Assembly (NCBI RefSeq): GCF_032854445.1
Contig: NC_088303.1
Location: 10,795,501-10,859,500, forward strand
Direction of reading: 5' to 3'
DNA from: Liolophura sinensis
Lineage: Eukaryota > Mollusca > Polyplacophora > Chitonida > Chitonidae
Length of the DNA: 64,000 bases
Program-made: the position numbers and the translations under genes
Notes under the pieces: model-generated
Told to the model about the DNA's origin: nothing
Databases searched by the model: none
Seen by the model: the letters and a program-made list of their open reading frames with translations, nothing else
Shown: piece by piece, positions 47,767-60,700 of the stretch
Layout: every line of letters starts with the position of its first letter
Numbering within the stretch: position 1 is the stretch's first letter

Positions 47767-49735
47767 CACATCCTTGTGGCCGTTCTGCTTAGTGCGCTGC
47801 GGAAAGGGGAGTAACTCATGTGAGTAGCGTACGTGTAAACCCCCACACTTGTGTCAGTGAGAGGCAAGCTTGACCGAAATCAAACAAAACTAAACACCAA
47901 GAGGCCCAACGGCGCAATTATACATTGATTTCAAGTACAAAGAGAGCCAGTACTGGTAAAGACCCTTTTGCTGGTAATTAGCTAGCTAGGTGCCTTACAC
48001 TGATCGAGGTAGCTGGTTCGAAATTAAAGGTTTCGGCCATGTTTCAGCATTAAAGGGTACCGGTACCGAAAACAGATGACAAATGTTGCCATCATGTGAC
48101 GGGGACAATACAGATTCCAGGAGACGAAGAGACAAGTTTTAGTTTCACTGGTTTAATGATCGCCAACTGAACAGTAATTCAAAATACCCCTATCATGATA
48201 TGAAATGCGAAACAGCACAACACAATTTTAGACTCATGACACTTGTGCAATGGATTTAGCAAAATAATATAATACCTGGATATTCCGTATCTCTCTAACA
48301 TGGATTTGCTAGTATAGGTAAATATACATATATAAATTATAATGGTACTAGGCTATATATTGACCTTTATGATGTACTGTGTCATGGCTTTACCACGACC
48401 ACGTTATTGCTGCTAATATTCAGTATTGACTATCACACAGATATACATTTATAGAATTATTCATACTCTCTTATAACGCAATACACTACTACGTAGAATA
48501 TACCGGAGTGTACTTGTATGACAACTTAACTTTGTGCTTGACATTTTGCTTCATAACATCATTAATATTACCAGCAAAATGATAGTAATACAAGCTTCTG
48601 TGTGTGAATTACATACACTTTATTACCAAACCCTATTCCGTATTAACTTGTGATATTTCTGTGTACAGTGTTTCTTACTAAAGTTTACGTATGAAGGGAG
48701 ACTACTCACTAAATGTATGCGGTCATGCCGAAGTTGCGTGCCTTGATTACAACTCTGCACAAATTCGTGTACCCTATCTGTCCTACCTGTAATGACTTAA
48801 CATGTATATTACTATCGAGAAAGAAACTATCGCTTACTGCCAAGTATCCTTACTGTTAATTCAATTGTTACAATCGCTAATACACATTACACGGACACTA
48901 TCGTGTTTAACATCTTGGCTACTCGGTATGTTCGAGATCAACATTTCCAGACGCTCCAAAATATGTGCGACCTGGGCTAGATTACTAGCGATATAGAATG
49001 CACATCAGAGTTGCTGCTTACACCAGTTATTACATCTTCAATAATATGGCTTATGCCACACCACTGCAGCTCTAGAAAACACAAATAATCATTCTTTACC
49101 AGGAAGATGAAGAAGTAAGTTTTAGTTTCGCCAACTGAACAGTAATTGAAAATACCTCCATCACAAGAGAGTTCAAGGTAATCTCCCCTTAACTGCATCA
49201 ATGCATGGTAAAACCAGAAAACGCATAATTTGTCACATAAACAGCTAGCTCTCAGATGCGGGCCCTCGGCAAGCTGAGTTTTGCATCTAACCAATCAGTA
49301 AGTCAAACGAAATGATACACCATATCGTTAGGTCTTCAGTTTACGACAATTTTTGTGAAATATTTCGGATACGTTTTCAAACATTTATATGCACACACGG
49401 CATAAATGCACGTCTATGTGTGGACCACACGAAGACACAATATATGTACAAACACCCAATGACTCCTGTCGTCATATAACTGAAACATTATTAAGTATGC
49501 CAAGTTAATCCCCAAGCATACGAAAACAAAAACAATAAATATCCACAAACTATATTACTTCTCAAAGGAAAAACACTTAGCTCACAATATGTCTTGAGAT
49601 TAAGGGTAGATTTCTTAAAGGCAAAGAAAACACTAAAATGAAGTACATGTGAGATGAAAGGCTGTCCTGAAAAATATTTTGATTTGTCTTTTTTTTTAGG
49701 TCTTTTCAGACCAAGTGAAATCGTTTCAAAGCATC

Positions 49736-49960
49736 AGAATCTACGGTGATCTGTTGTGACCCAGATGGTTTCAATGACGTCACAATCCATGCTTTTTGCT
49801 TGAAATAGGCCGTTTCAGTGTCCATTTGGGGAATGCATTCACAGGCCTATCTGTAGGTTATAGATGCATTTTAATTGATGATATCCTACAGCCTAGGGTG
49901 TTTTGTGGCAAAAATCTGATGTGACGTCACTGGGGAGAAAAGGCCACCATAGAATCTAAA
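49736..49960. mobile_element. MITE-like inverted repeat element
   Basis: Agaatctacggtg near 49737 is inverted as caccatagaatct near 49946, with tgacgtcac on both sides. It shares gtggcaaaaa and agaaaaggcca motifs with the foldback at 15120-15670, so the two are probably one family. Confidence 0.5.
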
Positions 49961-50309
49961 GTTTCAAGTGCGTTTTGCTAGGTGGAATGAAATTCTAAAA
50001 AAAAATGAATCGCAATATTTTTGTGGACAATGTTTGATGGACTTTCACCTGAAAATTCAATTAAGGAAGAATTTACTATACTGGAGCTACCATCATTTGC
50101 TCTGATCAAGTTTTGCAAAACCACAAACTTAGCAGGTCTACGTAAATAATGGTTGCACCATTTGGGGGAATAATTTAAGCTGACAATCAGTTGACAACAA
50201 CAGATTGTGGACTTTTCTCTGATCGAGTCCAATTCAAGAGACATGAACTATTCCTGAAAACGGCACGAAACCACTATCAATTGAATAATTAATTACACGG
50301 AAATATATA

Positions 50310-50500
50310 ATTTGGTGACTAACGCCGTACTGAAATCTTATTCCACGCAGGTCAGGTTCATGGGTGGAAGGAACCGACTGGATAAACCACAGCAGCGCCA
50401 GATACACCTTACAAAACACCAGATGTAAGGCCTTATAGCCGTACCTGCCGGATGGGGATTCGAACTCCAAGCCTGATTGGTCAGGGTCTACAGTCATCTT
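50310..50500 (-). mobile_element. Divergent tRNA-like SINE
   Basis: On the minus strand a B-box-like gagttcgaatcccc follows ctgaccaatcaggctt. On the plus strand the far end has gactaacgccgtactgaaat. A different or highly diverged SINE family. Confidence 0.4.
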
Positions 50501-51721
50501 CTGTGTACCAGTTTGAGGCCGGAGTTAAGGTGAAAGACAGCACCTGACTAATGTTTATGTCCACTGAAAGACTACCATTCAAAGTATCTTAAAGCGGCAT
50601 TAAATATTTTTTTTAGATTTTTTTCGACCCAGTAAAAGTTTAATGAAACTTCGTTTGGTCACAGCTTCAGCGCGTCCCCATTATTCAAGTGATTTTTTGT
50701 CATAAATGTAGTGTTGGAAAAAATTTCTTCGTGGCTCCTGGCCAACCGGTTATCTTTGACTACCAAATATATGTCAATAAAACCCAATAACAAGAAAATA
50801 ACTGCAATTTCCAGTTTGGTTATCTCTGGTAACGAAAATAAAACGTTGGGCCGAGACGGTAGGCCAGTGCTGCTGCCTGACATAGTTTGTGATACCGCCG
50901 TTGAAGATTACACGGCTTGTAAATCAACTGACTTTGCGTCTGTGGTGATCCGTAAATGACACAAGTCTGTTGCGCAACATCATATGAAATGGCCCTTCGG
51001 CCACACATGAATAAATCGTTGTAAGCGATCGCAAAATGATATCTTATGCAGCAGTTCTGTGTTATCATATGTCACATCATGGAGTGAATGGGTGAAAGCT
51101 ACGTCACATCTTCGGCCGGACAATCTCATAACAGCGTATTTGATTGGATGAAATTCTCAGGAAGGCTGCCTCGATTCACAACAGCCATTTGTGCTGTACT
51201 GTCATTTTGTTCTACATGTTATTTGGTGAAATCTCATTAACATAATAAAGTATGATACTTTTTAGAAAGCTTGACTATCGTACTTTCGATGGAAATGTGT
51301 TTTAACCAGGTGCTGTCCTGCCCTTTAATGCAGGCCGAGCTCTCTTTGGAACACCCTACGGTATGTCTAGGTAGCTTCTACAATACATCACCTGCCATAA
51401 ATTCATGAAATGTGGGTCATCGACATTATTTGTTAACACAATAAAATTTATTTCAATATCATGACCCTTGTCAGACATGAGTCGTCTGAAATTGATCACA
51501 GTCATTGTTTTACGATGTCAGTGCATGGGCTCTTGATGTGTCGAATCGCCTGCTTCGTCCCTTGGCCAAGTTTCGCATTATTGGTTTAAAGCACCAGCCA
51601 GTGCTTTAATGGCCTTAAATCATTTGTCAACGATGTGCTGTGCATTGCTGGGATAAACCAAATCTGTAATCTCTCTCTCTCTCTTTCTGTGTGTTGCTGG
51701 CGGTCCCCACTTTCCTACACC

Positions 51722-54700
51722 ATGGATCGCCTGCGGCAGAAGTTTCGGCAGGTAAGTATCATGTAATCTGAGCGATGACTTTAGCTCACGCGAGTCCTCA
51801 ATCTGGTGATTTGAAAAAAATTTTGAACATTTGCTTTCTGTTGAGCGTGCAATATATACCAATGAGATTTCTTCCACTTGGAAATCGATGAACTGGGATA
51901 TAAACGTGAAACAAAACAGTTAACATAAAATTAGTACCATGACTTTCCTTGCAGCATAATCAAGGCATATCTTTAAGAGTAAGAAAACCCAATATTTTAA
52001 TTTATACAGAATGAAATCTTAGCCGTCACGTTAAGTGCATAGGACCAAAGGCATGAAGGCTGTTCTACCTTGCAACACTTTCCCACCGATTGTGTCACAC
52101 TTATAGGGTCAATGGGAGAAAAGTAGTTAGCTCAGTCTGCTATCTGCATGGTTTTTAAAATTTTGATTTTTGAATATGTGTTATGAATATCATTATGGGA
52201 TTTTGCGTATTGTGATACTGCAGAAAGAAACCTGATATCTGTCTATTGGTACGTGTTGGTTTACAATGACAAATTCTTACTTGGCATGTAAGTATGCTTA
52301 TATTTCGAGGAATTGTGACCGATTGGACCACTTTTTAGCTCATATCCACCAATACGGTCAGTGGGACAGCTCATACCACGTGAATTATACAGTGATTGAA
52401 CTTAGATCACATTGCAAGAATATCCAAGAATACATGCAATTTAAAAATGTTATGAATTTGAGGCTTCATATTCATTTTTTTCTGCCAATCAGTGGTTGGT
52501 TTAACGTTCGAGCTAGGATCAGTCATCCTCCGTAGGTATATCAGACCGTGACAACCCATTTGGTCACTGGCTATCCACCGTAGGTATATCAGGCCGTGGT
52601 CATTTTGGTCACTGGTCATGCGCCGTAGGTATATCACACCGTGACAGTCCATTTGATCACTGGTCATCCACCGTAAGTGTATCAGACCGTGGCAATCCAT
52701 TTGGTCACTGGTCATCCGCCGTAGGCATATCAGACCGTGACAACCCATTTGGTCACTGGCTATCCACCGTAGGTATATCAGACGGTGGTCACTTTTGGTC
52801 ACTGGTCATGCACCGTAGGTATATCACACCGTGACAATCCATTTGATCACTGGTCATCCACCGTAAGTGTATCAGACCGTGGCAATCCATTTGATCACTG
52901 GTCATCCGCCGTAGGCATATCAGACCGTGACAACCCATTTGGTCACTGGCTATCCACCGTAGGTATATCAGACCGTGGTCACTTTTGATCACTGGTCATG
53001 CGCCGTAAGTATATCACACCGTGACAATCCATTTGATCACTGGTCATCCACCGTAAGTGTATCAGACCGTGGCAATCCATTTGATCACTGGTCATGCGCC
53101 GTAAGTATATCAGACCGTGCATGGCAATCAGTTTAGTCACTGGTCATCTGGCGTCTGTACATCACATCCTGGCAATCCATTTGTATACAATGTATTCCGA
53201 GCAAAAGACTGATGTGTTTACAAACCCACATCATTTCGTATTTTCAACAAACTTTTGACAGATAAGTAATTGTGGTTAAGTTGATATTCTTAGCATAGCT
53301 TGTGTCCGTTACAGAGAATGAGATGGTGACCAATGAAAATAGAGATATTTATTTATTCATTTGTTATTTATTTGGGGTTTTACGTCGTACTCAAGAATAT
53401 TTCACCTATATATGACGGCGGTCATTACAGTCGGAGGAAACCGGGCAAAGCCTATATGGAAACCCACGACCATTCGCAGGTTACTGGTAGACATGCCCAC
53501 CTACGGCCGGAAAGGAAGCCGGCATGAGCTAAACTTGAACTCACAGCAACCAAATTGATGAGGAGCTACTGTGTTACTGCACAACGCTAGAACCCTGACC
53601 ACTGGGCCATGCACGGTGGCCCACTCAACAGAGATATTTATTTACTTGTTTGATTGATGGTCTACACCGTACTGAAGAATATTTCACTTATAATACGGCA
53701 GCCAGCATTATGTTGAGAGGAAACCCACGACCTTCCGCAGGTTGGCGGCCTTCCCGAGTGTGGCCAGAGAGAAAGCTAGCATGAGCTGGACTTGATCTCA
53801 TAGCGACAGCATTGGTAAGAGGCGCCGGGGTCATTGCACTGTGTTGTCACGCTATTTTACCCTATTGTTCTTATTTATTTATTTATTTATTTGATTGATG
53901 TTTTACGCCGTACTCCAGAATATTTCACTTATACGACGGCGGCCAGCATTATGGAGGGTGGAAAGCCCGGGGGAATCCCACGACCCACGTACGGCCGTAT
54001 TGTTAGTTGCGGGCCGTGAGCAAATATACATATTAAATGAGCTTTCAAACAATATCGAGTGTGTCATGCAACATGCCGGTTGGTACGTTTACCTCCCCGG
54101 GTAATATGATTTCATACTGCTTATGTCTACAAATAAAATAATTTAAGTTTGTTTATTTGTTAGATTTGCTTTTGTGATATATATAAAGGTGAACTGTTGA
54201 AATTTCCTTCAGCGATTAAAGTGATCTTTCGCACAGTTTATATTTCTCGCTTCTGTGTTCACATTTTTGATAGTTTACATCCAGACGCCATGACGTGGAA
54301 AAAGAATTTTTTGTTCCATAACGTTTCAGTCTGAGCTCTATGGTATGAGATTCTTAAGTACGACGTATAACCCCAAGCACTCACTCACTCACTCATTCAC
54401 TCACTCACACTACGGTATGACGTCATAATACATGTGCAGTGCAGTTTTACAATCGGTACTCGGTACGAAACAAGTTTCAGTGGTATCGGGTGACACAACA
54501 AACAAGGCTACGACTTTGTTAAACCCCTTATTCTACCCCGCTGTTAGCTGTTGGCCGTGTGCATATATGCATATTAAATTGAGATGACTTTTCAAACAAC
54601 ATCGAGTGTTTCACGCAACCAACCTGCCGGTACGTTTACCTCCCCGAGTATTATGATTTCATTCTGTTCATGACCACAAATAAATGAATTTGAGTTTGTT

Positions 54701-57700
54701 CACTTGTTAGAGTTACTTCCTGATTTATATATAGGTGGACTATCGGAATTTCTTTCAGTAATAAATGTGTTCTTTTGCACAGTTTATAGATATCGCTTTT
54801 AATTTCACATAGACCTATTTCGTATTTCACAGACGCCATGACGTTAAAAAAGAAACAAGACGTTCCAATTGGAGCTTAACGGTATGACATCATAATGTAT
54901 CTACTGTGAACTTTTACATTTCTACGTCACGCAACAATAAGAAACGACATCATACATACACAATTTGACATATCTAGGTTAACTGCTGTGACCTAAACTG
55001 GCCGTTGATTGGTCTAAAATGCGTGACCTATGAGGATTGAGTAAAACAGAATGGCAGCATGAAGAATGCAGTTTTTGCTACATTTTCTTCATTTTTTGGG
55101 GAAGAATTAGACTTTGTCAAATCCCTTGAATGCTGCGCATTCTTGGGATTTGACTCGGCACGAAACAAGACTCAGTGGTATCGGGTTGCACAACAAGCAC
55201 CACTACGGCGGTATTGAACCCTTAAACCACCTCCAAATTCTCCGAATGTATTGGCCTCAAATGTCAGGGTATGTTTTTCAATCAGACAGGTGTATAAAAC
55301 TGAGGAGCAAACTCATATTTACATTTGTCTCATCGACAGGTTACTGGTAGACATAACGGCAAGGTCGTGCCCGAGGGCACTAGCCAGACCCAGCAGAGGT
55401 TAGAGAGGGGCAATTGGGGAAATAAACTGGAGTTTATTCTGACGTGCGTGGGTTATTCTGTGGGACTTGGCAATGTTTGGAGATTTCCATATCTTGCATT
55501 CAAGAATGGTGGCGGTAAGTAATGTAGGTATATGTGGTATATTTGAGCATATCCAAGCTATACTGGACCCTGTATTCTGCGTAGCAACATTTGCAAGTCT
55601 CTGGGGCTTTTTCAGCTACTCTGACAAGAATAATGCTGGGTATGCTCTGAGCTAATATATCTGTGGATATTTGCGCGAGAAGTTTAAAGTAGAAATAATG
55701 ACAAGACAAAAATCTCATGTCCATCTAAAGTTTGCAAGGATTTCACGAATCGTTCGTGTACACCTGGTTTCAGGGACCTTCCTCATTCCCTACTGGATTA
55801 AGCTGCTGTTTTTGGGCATGCCTCTATTCTTCTTGTTTCAGGGGCCTTCCTCATTCCTTACTGGATCATGCAGCTGTTTGTGGGCATGCCTTTATTCTTT
55901 TTAGAATTGTCGTTTGGACAGTTTGCAAGTCTTGGGCCTCTTACAATCTGGAGGATAAGCCCGGTCTGCAAAGGTAGGCCGGTTCCTCTCTTTAACATGT
56001 TGCCATTGTCCAGTTTATCAATTAAATGAAATTAATGAAGTGATGGACCAAAAAGTTACACTGGGGCAAAATTTAAAATGGCTAGCCGGGATATCAAGGC
56101 TATGTTTTGGAAAAGTGATTTCAGACTGTAAAATCACACCAAGAGAGCTAATCGCCTTAAAACAATATATATGAACTTATGTTTATGTCGATATACTTGT
56201 AACTGGATGGACATTCACTTTTGAATAATGGTCTGTAAGCTTACCGGGCGAAGAACAGCTGTTTCCTCCATGTAAGCTGGTTTCCTCCATGCACCCGTGT
56301 TGAGAGTTACACAACAAACACCACTACGGCGGTGTTAAACCCTAAATAGAATAATGGTCTATAAGCTTACTTGGTGAAGAACAGCTGTTTACTACCAGCA
56401 CGCTGGTTTCCTCCCTGTACGCTGGTTTCCTACATGTACACTGGTTCCTTCCATGCAGCCTTGTTGGGAGTGACAATTCTTGAGTCCGGTTTTAAACAAC
56501 AATGAAATAAAATAATTTTTTCCGCCTTGATTATAAACAGTCGCTTTCATACTTCATCTGATGTGTCAGCTAAAGTCTTTGTTTACTTCTAACAATTGCA
56601 TGCATTGTTGTCGTTTTGTTATTGCAGGAATCGGATTCAGTATGGTGATAACGCTGGCGCTGGTGGCCACTTATTACAACGTCATCATCGGGTACTGCTT
56701 CTTCTACTTCTTCGCGTCGATGACAGACCGGTTGCCGTGGGCCCACTGTGACAACGTCTGGAACAGTCCAAACTGTGTGGTGGGAAACGAAACTCTGGCT
56801 TCGGGTATGTTCCCACGACTACACTTACTGCACTTTAGCATTTCTAATATGGAATAGACAACGGCTGGTTGCAGCTTTAGGTCAGAAAGGTCGTCTCATT
56901 TTCCGCGAAATTATATTTATTTTATTTATTTGATTGTTGCATAACGTCAATATGTGCGGGTCGTGACCGAATGGTTCAAGTGCCTTACTTTGAATTGCTT
57001 GAGAACACAAAATATAACCTATGACAGGGAACTAAAGTTAAACTTTGGAGTAAAATTTGCACCGAGGCTAACACAATTTCACTACATCGTTCTTTTAATA
57101 TTATAATTTTCTTATGCAAAACGCCATTAAATATTCTTTTGAATGCATTGGGTGTTTTTGGGACAATTCTCTATAAAATGTTAAAACCTGTATCCGAGTC
57201 ATATATTGCGTGAGTCTGACATAGTCTGGCTTCGATCTACACGCAGTGGACTGAGGTGGTGATTAACTATTTTGTGAAATGGACAATCTTATTAATAGCA
57301 TGTACAGTTGTTTCTGTCTTCTTGCAATGACATCCTAGTCATTGTGTCGACAGACGAAATCATCAAATCACTATTTCACGCATAACTGAGTCAATATCCT
57401 GTTCGACAATAGATAATCCTTTCTACGCAATTAATGTACACTGCCCGTGCATATAAACTGTGTTTAAGTCGGGCAAATTCCAAATTAACATGCACTGAAC
57501 ATGTGCTACCATATTTTGACTTTACTCAAAACACGTTTATGAGTTTAAGTCTGTGAAGTACTACTGAAGAACAACGCTGTAAACAAACCCGAGACTCTTC
57601 ACGCCACTGTATTTGATTTGTCCTGATTTATGATAATAGTAGAAATTATGGTGTCATAAGTTACTTTTAGTTTGCATACAGTACAAATGTAGGCCCATAC

Positions 57701-60700
57701 CCCTTTAATACGAAGATGTACCCAGCTCTGCCTTTAATGCTGAGTCAAGGTGAGTTTATTGGGAATGGGCACACCAGGGTTGACGACCTCTCTGACTTAC
57801 CTTAGTATCGCTAGAACCGCTCTCGGTTGAGTAGGTGCAGTGCTATTTATATGCTATATACACAATTAAGTAATGATTTACAGTGGTTTGCTCTCTAGTG
57901 GTGTAAATAATGGACATTCATATTCAGTTCCCATGTACAAATACCGGTAAATACTGAAGTTCATTAAAGCTTTCCACTCGTTTAGAAGACAAAGAGGGAA
58001 TGAAACGTTCATCAAGAAGGTATCCTTGTTTTTCCACGAGATTCCGTGATGAGAGCTCCATTTAAATTTATCGATAAGCAACTATTATTTCACATTATTA
58101 ACATTTTTCTCTTACCAGTTCCAAAATACAGAATGAAAAAGAATGCTTCTTTTGATTTCTGTTGGCATTTAGCAGTATGTTGGCCCAACTTGTAATAATA
58201 CTGCATTTGGAGCGATTTACAGACATAACTTATTGATATATTTGATTGATGCTTTACCCCGTACTCAAGAATATTTAACTTATTCGATGGTGGCTTGCAT
58301 TATAATAGGAGAAAATGAGGAAACCCACGACTTTTGGTAGGTTGTCACCAGACTTACGACCATGCAATGAGGAAGCCCGCAAGACCTGGACTTGAACTCC
58401 CAACGACCACATAGGGACCTGATATAGGCATATCTCAAATGAATTTAGTTAATTTAGTGATTATGATCTGGAGTTCCCATAGGTCGACTCTGACTGCTGT
58501 CTGTTTCTTTCCATTGTACCAATAAACATGTGTACATGTCGATCGAGTTACACCGTGGCTATGTGTATACATCAGTCGTCCTTGTATTTACTGTTCGTAC
58601 ACTATCCTCCATGAATCCGTTAATTGTTTATTCCTTTAATTTCCTATTCCGGGTTTTCAAAAGGTGAACAGGCCATATCCTCAAGCGAAGATTTCTTCAC
58701 GTGAGTAGATCCTGTTCATAGGTGTGAAATACGTGTAACAGATCACGACGCTTTCGTATCGTTATAAAGGGAACTGAGGAAGAAGTACTTCCCGTTTCAT
58801 CGTCTGCTGATGACAACTATATATCAATTACTTGGACACACCCTCCATAATAAAGTTAATGATAACACCTTTCTTATATCACCCTAAACTTGTTCGAGAA
58901 ATTCTACAGCCCGACTTAAGTGCAATATTTTGAGGAAGCCCCAGTGTATTCTTCATGTTAATTATTATTCCCCTTTCCCAGAATCTATACCGTTATTTAT
59001 TTAATTATTTATTTATTTATTTATTTTATACTCAAGAATATGTTACTTATTAGTCCTCCAATTTGTCTGATATTGTTGACAGTGCCTAATGAGACAAATC
59101 ATCTCAAAAAGCCAAGCTACGGAACTTTTCATTAAAAAGTTTTCATTCATTGCATTAAGGAAACGAGCTAAAAGAAAACTGTTCTATGTCACGTACGTGG
59201 TTTGGCGGCCATATTGGATGCACCTGTATATCGTTTTCTAGAGCTAAGAATGTTTATCTGAAATTAATATACTGCCAGAACAAGTACAGCTGGGTGCAGT
59301 GTGTACAAACAGAGTTTATATCTTGAAAATTGTGGAAATTTACTGGTTACTAAATTTGTCACGTGAGCAAAAATATTTGAATATAATAAGCACGTTATCT
59401 CGCATATTTTGCCATCTTGATCACGGGTCTGGTCGTTTTTCCTGCGAAGTATACATACATTGAAACTTGCGATCCGAGATCTGAGCAGGTGTATTTTTTC
59501 TGATATTCTCCAGTCACAGCCCTGAAAACAGGGCTGTATATTTATTGTGTAAGTGTTTGAAACATAAAACCACGGCTCCTTTAAATCTGCAATCAATGAA
59601 ACTGTATTCTGCTATGTTTACTTAGCTTTAAAAATCGCTTAATTGGTTCAGTAACCATAAAGCAGACAGAGCTTTAAACTTGAGCTACATGATGGAATGC
59701 ATGTCTAAAATTTTTTTTTTCATGTTTTTTTTTTTCTTTTAACTGAAGTGGTGTATAGGTAGCCTAATTTCCCAAATCACCTTGTTGGGGCGCGGGGGTG
59801 GGGGTGGGGGGGGGGAGGAGAGCTGATATCCCTCCGAAACGCACAAATTTCCCACTTTTGAAAATTAGTAAGTTATTATATTTCTGTTCGTTGTGGAGGT
59901 GCATAGGATAAGATTGTAATTTCTCCTTGTTAAAAGCAATGTAACTTTTAAGGCAACATTGGATGACAGCACTTTGCAAATGGCAGTTGTAGATGAGCAG
60001 GTTACTTTGAGCCGTTCTAAGCCACATGTTATAATCTGCCATTACCTGTACCATACAGTCGGTATGTACTGGACCAGTCTCCGACCATTGACGAGATTGG
60101 CACACCTCGATGGCAGCTTGTTCTCTGTCTGATGCTGGCCTGGACTGTCGTCTTTGTCGTCCTTGTTAGGGGAATCAAATCACTAGGGAAGGTGAGTACA
60201 TTTGGGCTGTCAGATGTGGTATGCGCATGTTAACATTGAACATCCCTTGGTAAGGTGAGTACCTTGGAGCTAACACGAGTGGTATGTTCATGTTAACATT
60301 GAACATCCTCTGGTAAGGTGAGTACCCTTGAGCTGTCAGGAGTGGTATATTCATGTTAAAATTGAACATCCTTTAGGAAGGTGAGTACCTTTGGGTTGCC
60401 AGGTGTGGTACACTGATGTGAAAATTGGACACTTCTCTAATAATAGCCAGTATGACGTTTGATGCTCAAATCATTTTATGCAACAAGACAAGACGAAAGT
60501 ACTTTTCATATGTGTATTTTGCGCCAAGTGCTTTGAACATAAGAGGATATCCTAATGACTGGTCCGCACTCCCAATACGGTGTATTGTGGGCATATAGCG
60601 TTCCCATGAAGCAGCACTATCGAAATTATGTAAGCCGGTTGTGGCCACGCGCGTTTTCTTACTCCCCACCTAAAAATATGGTTTACAACATTCTGCATTC

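Larger units (their letters stand above)
47767..51721. other. Divergent intergenic region ZNF341 / SLC6
   Basis: No gene recognised. It holds the inverted-repeat element at 49736-49960, a short SINE-like piece near 49460-49510 and a divergent tRNA-like repeat at 50310-50500. A (CT)n run near 51668 precedes the SLC6 start codon. Confidence 0.5.

Noticed and set aside
55671-55977. Frames at 55671-55904 and 55732-55977 as coding exons
   Set aside because: They read through the duplicated exon 3 start in a wrong frame. The frame-consistent exon is 55842-55973.
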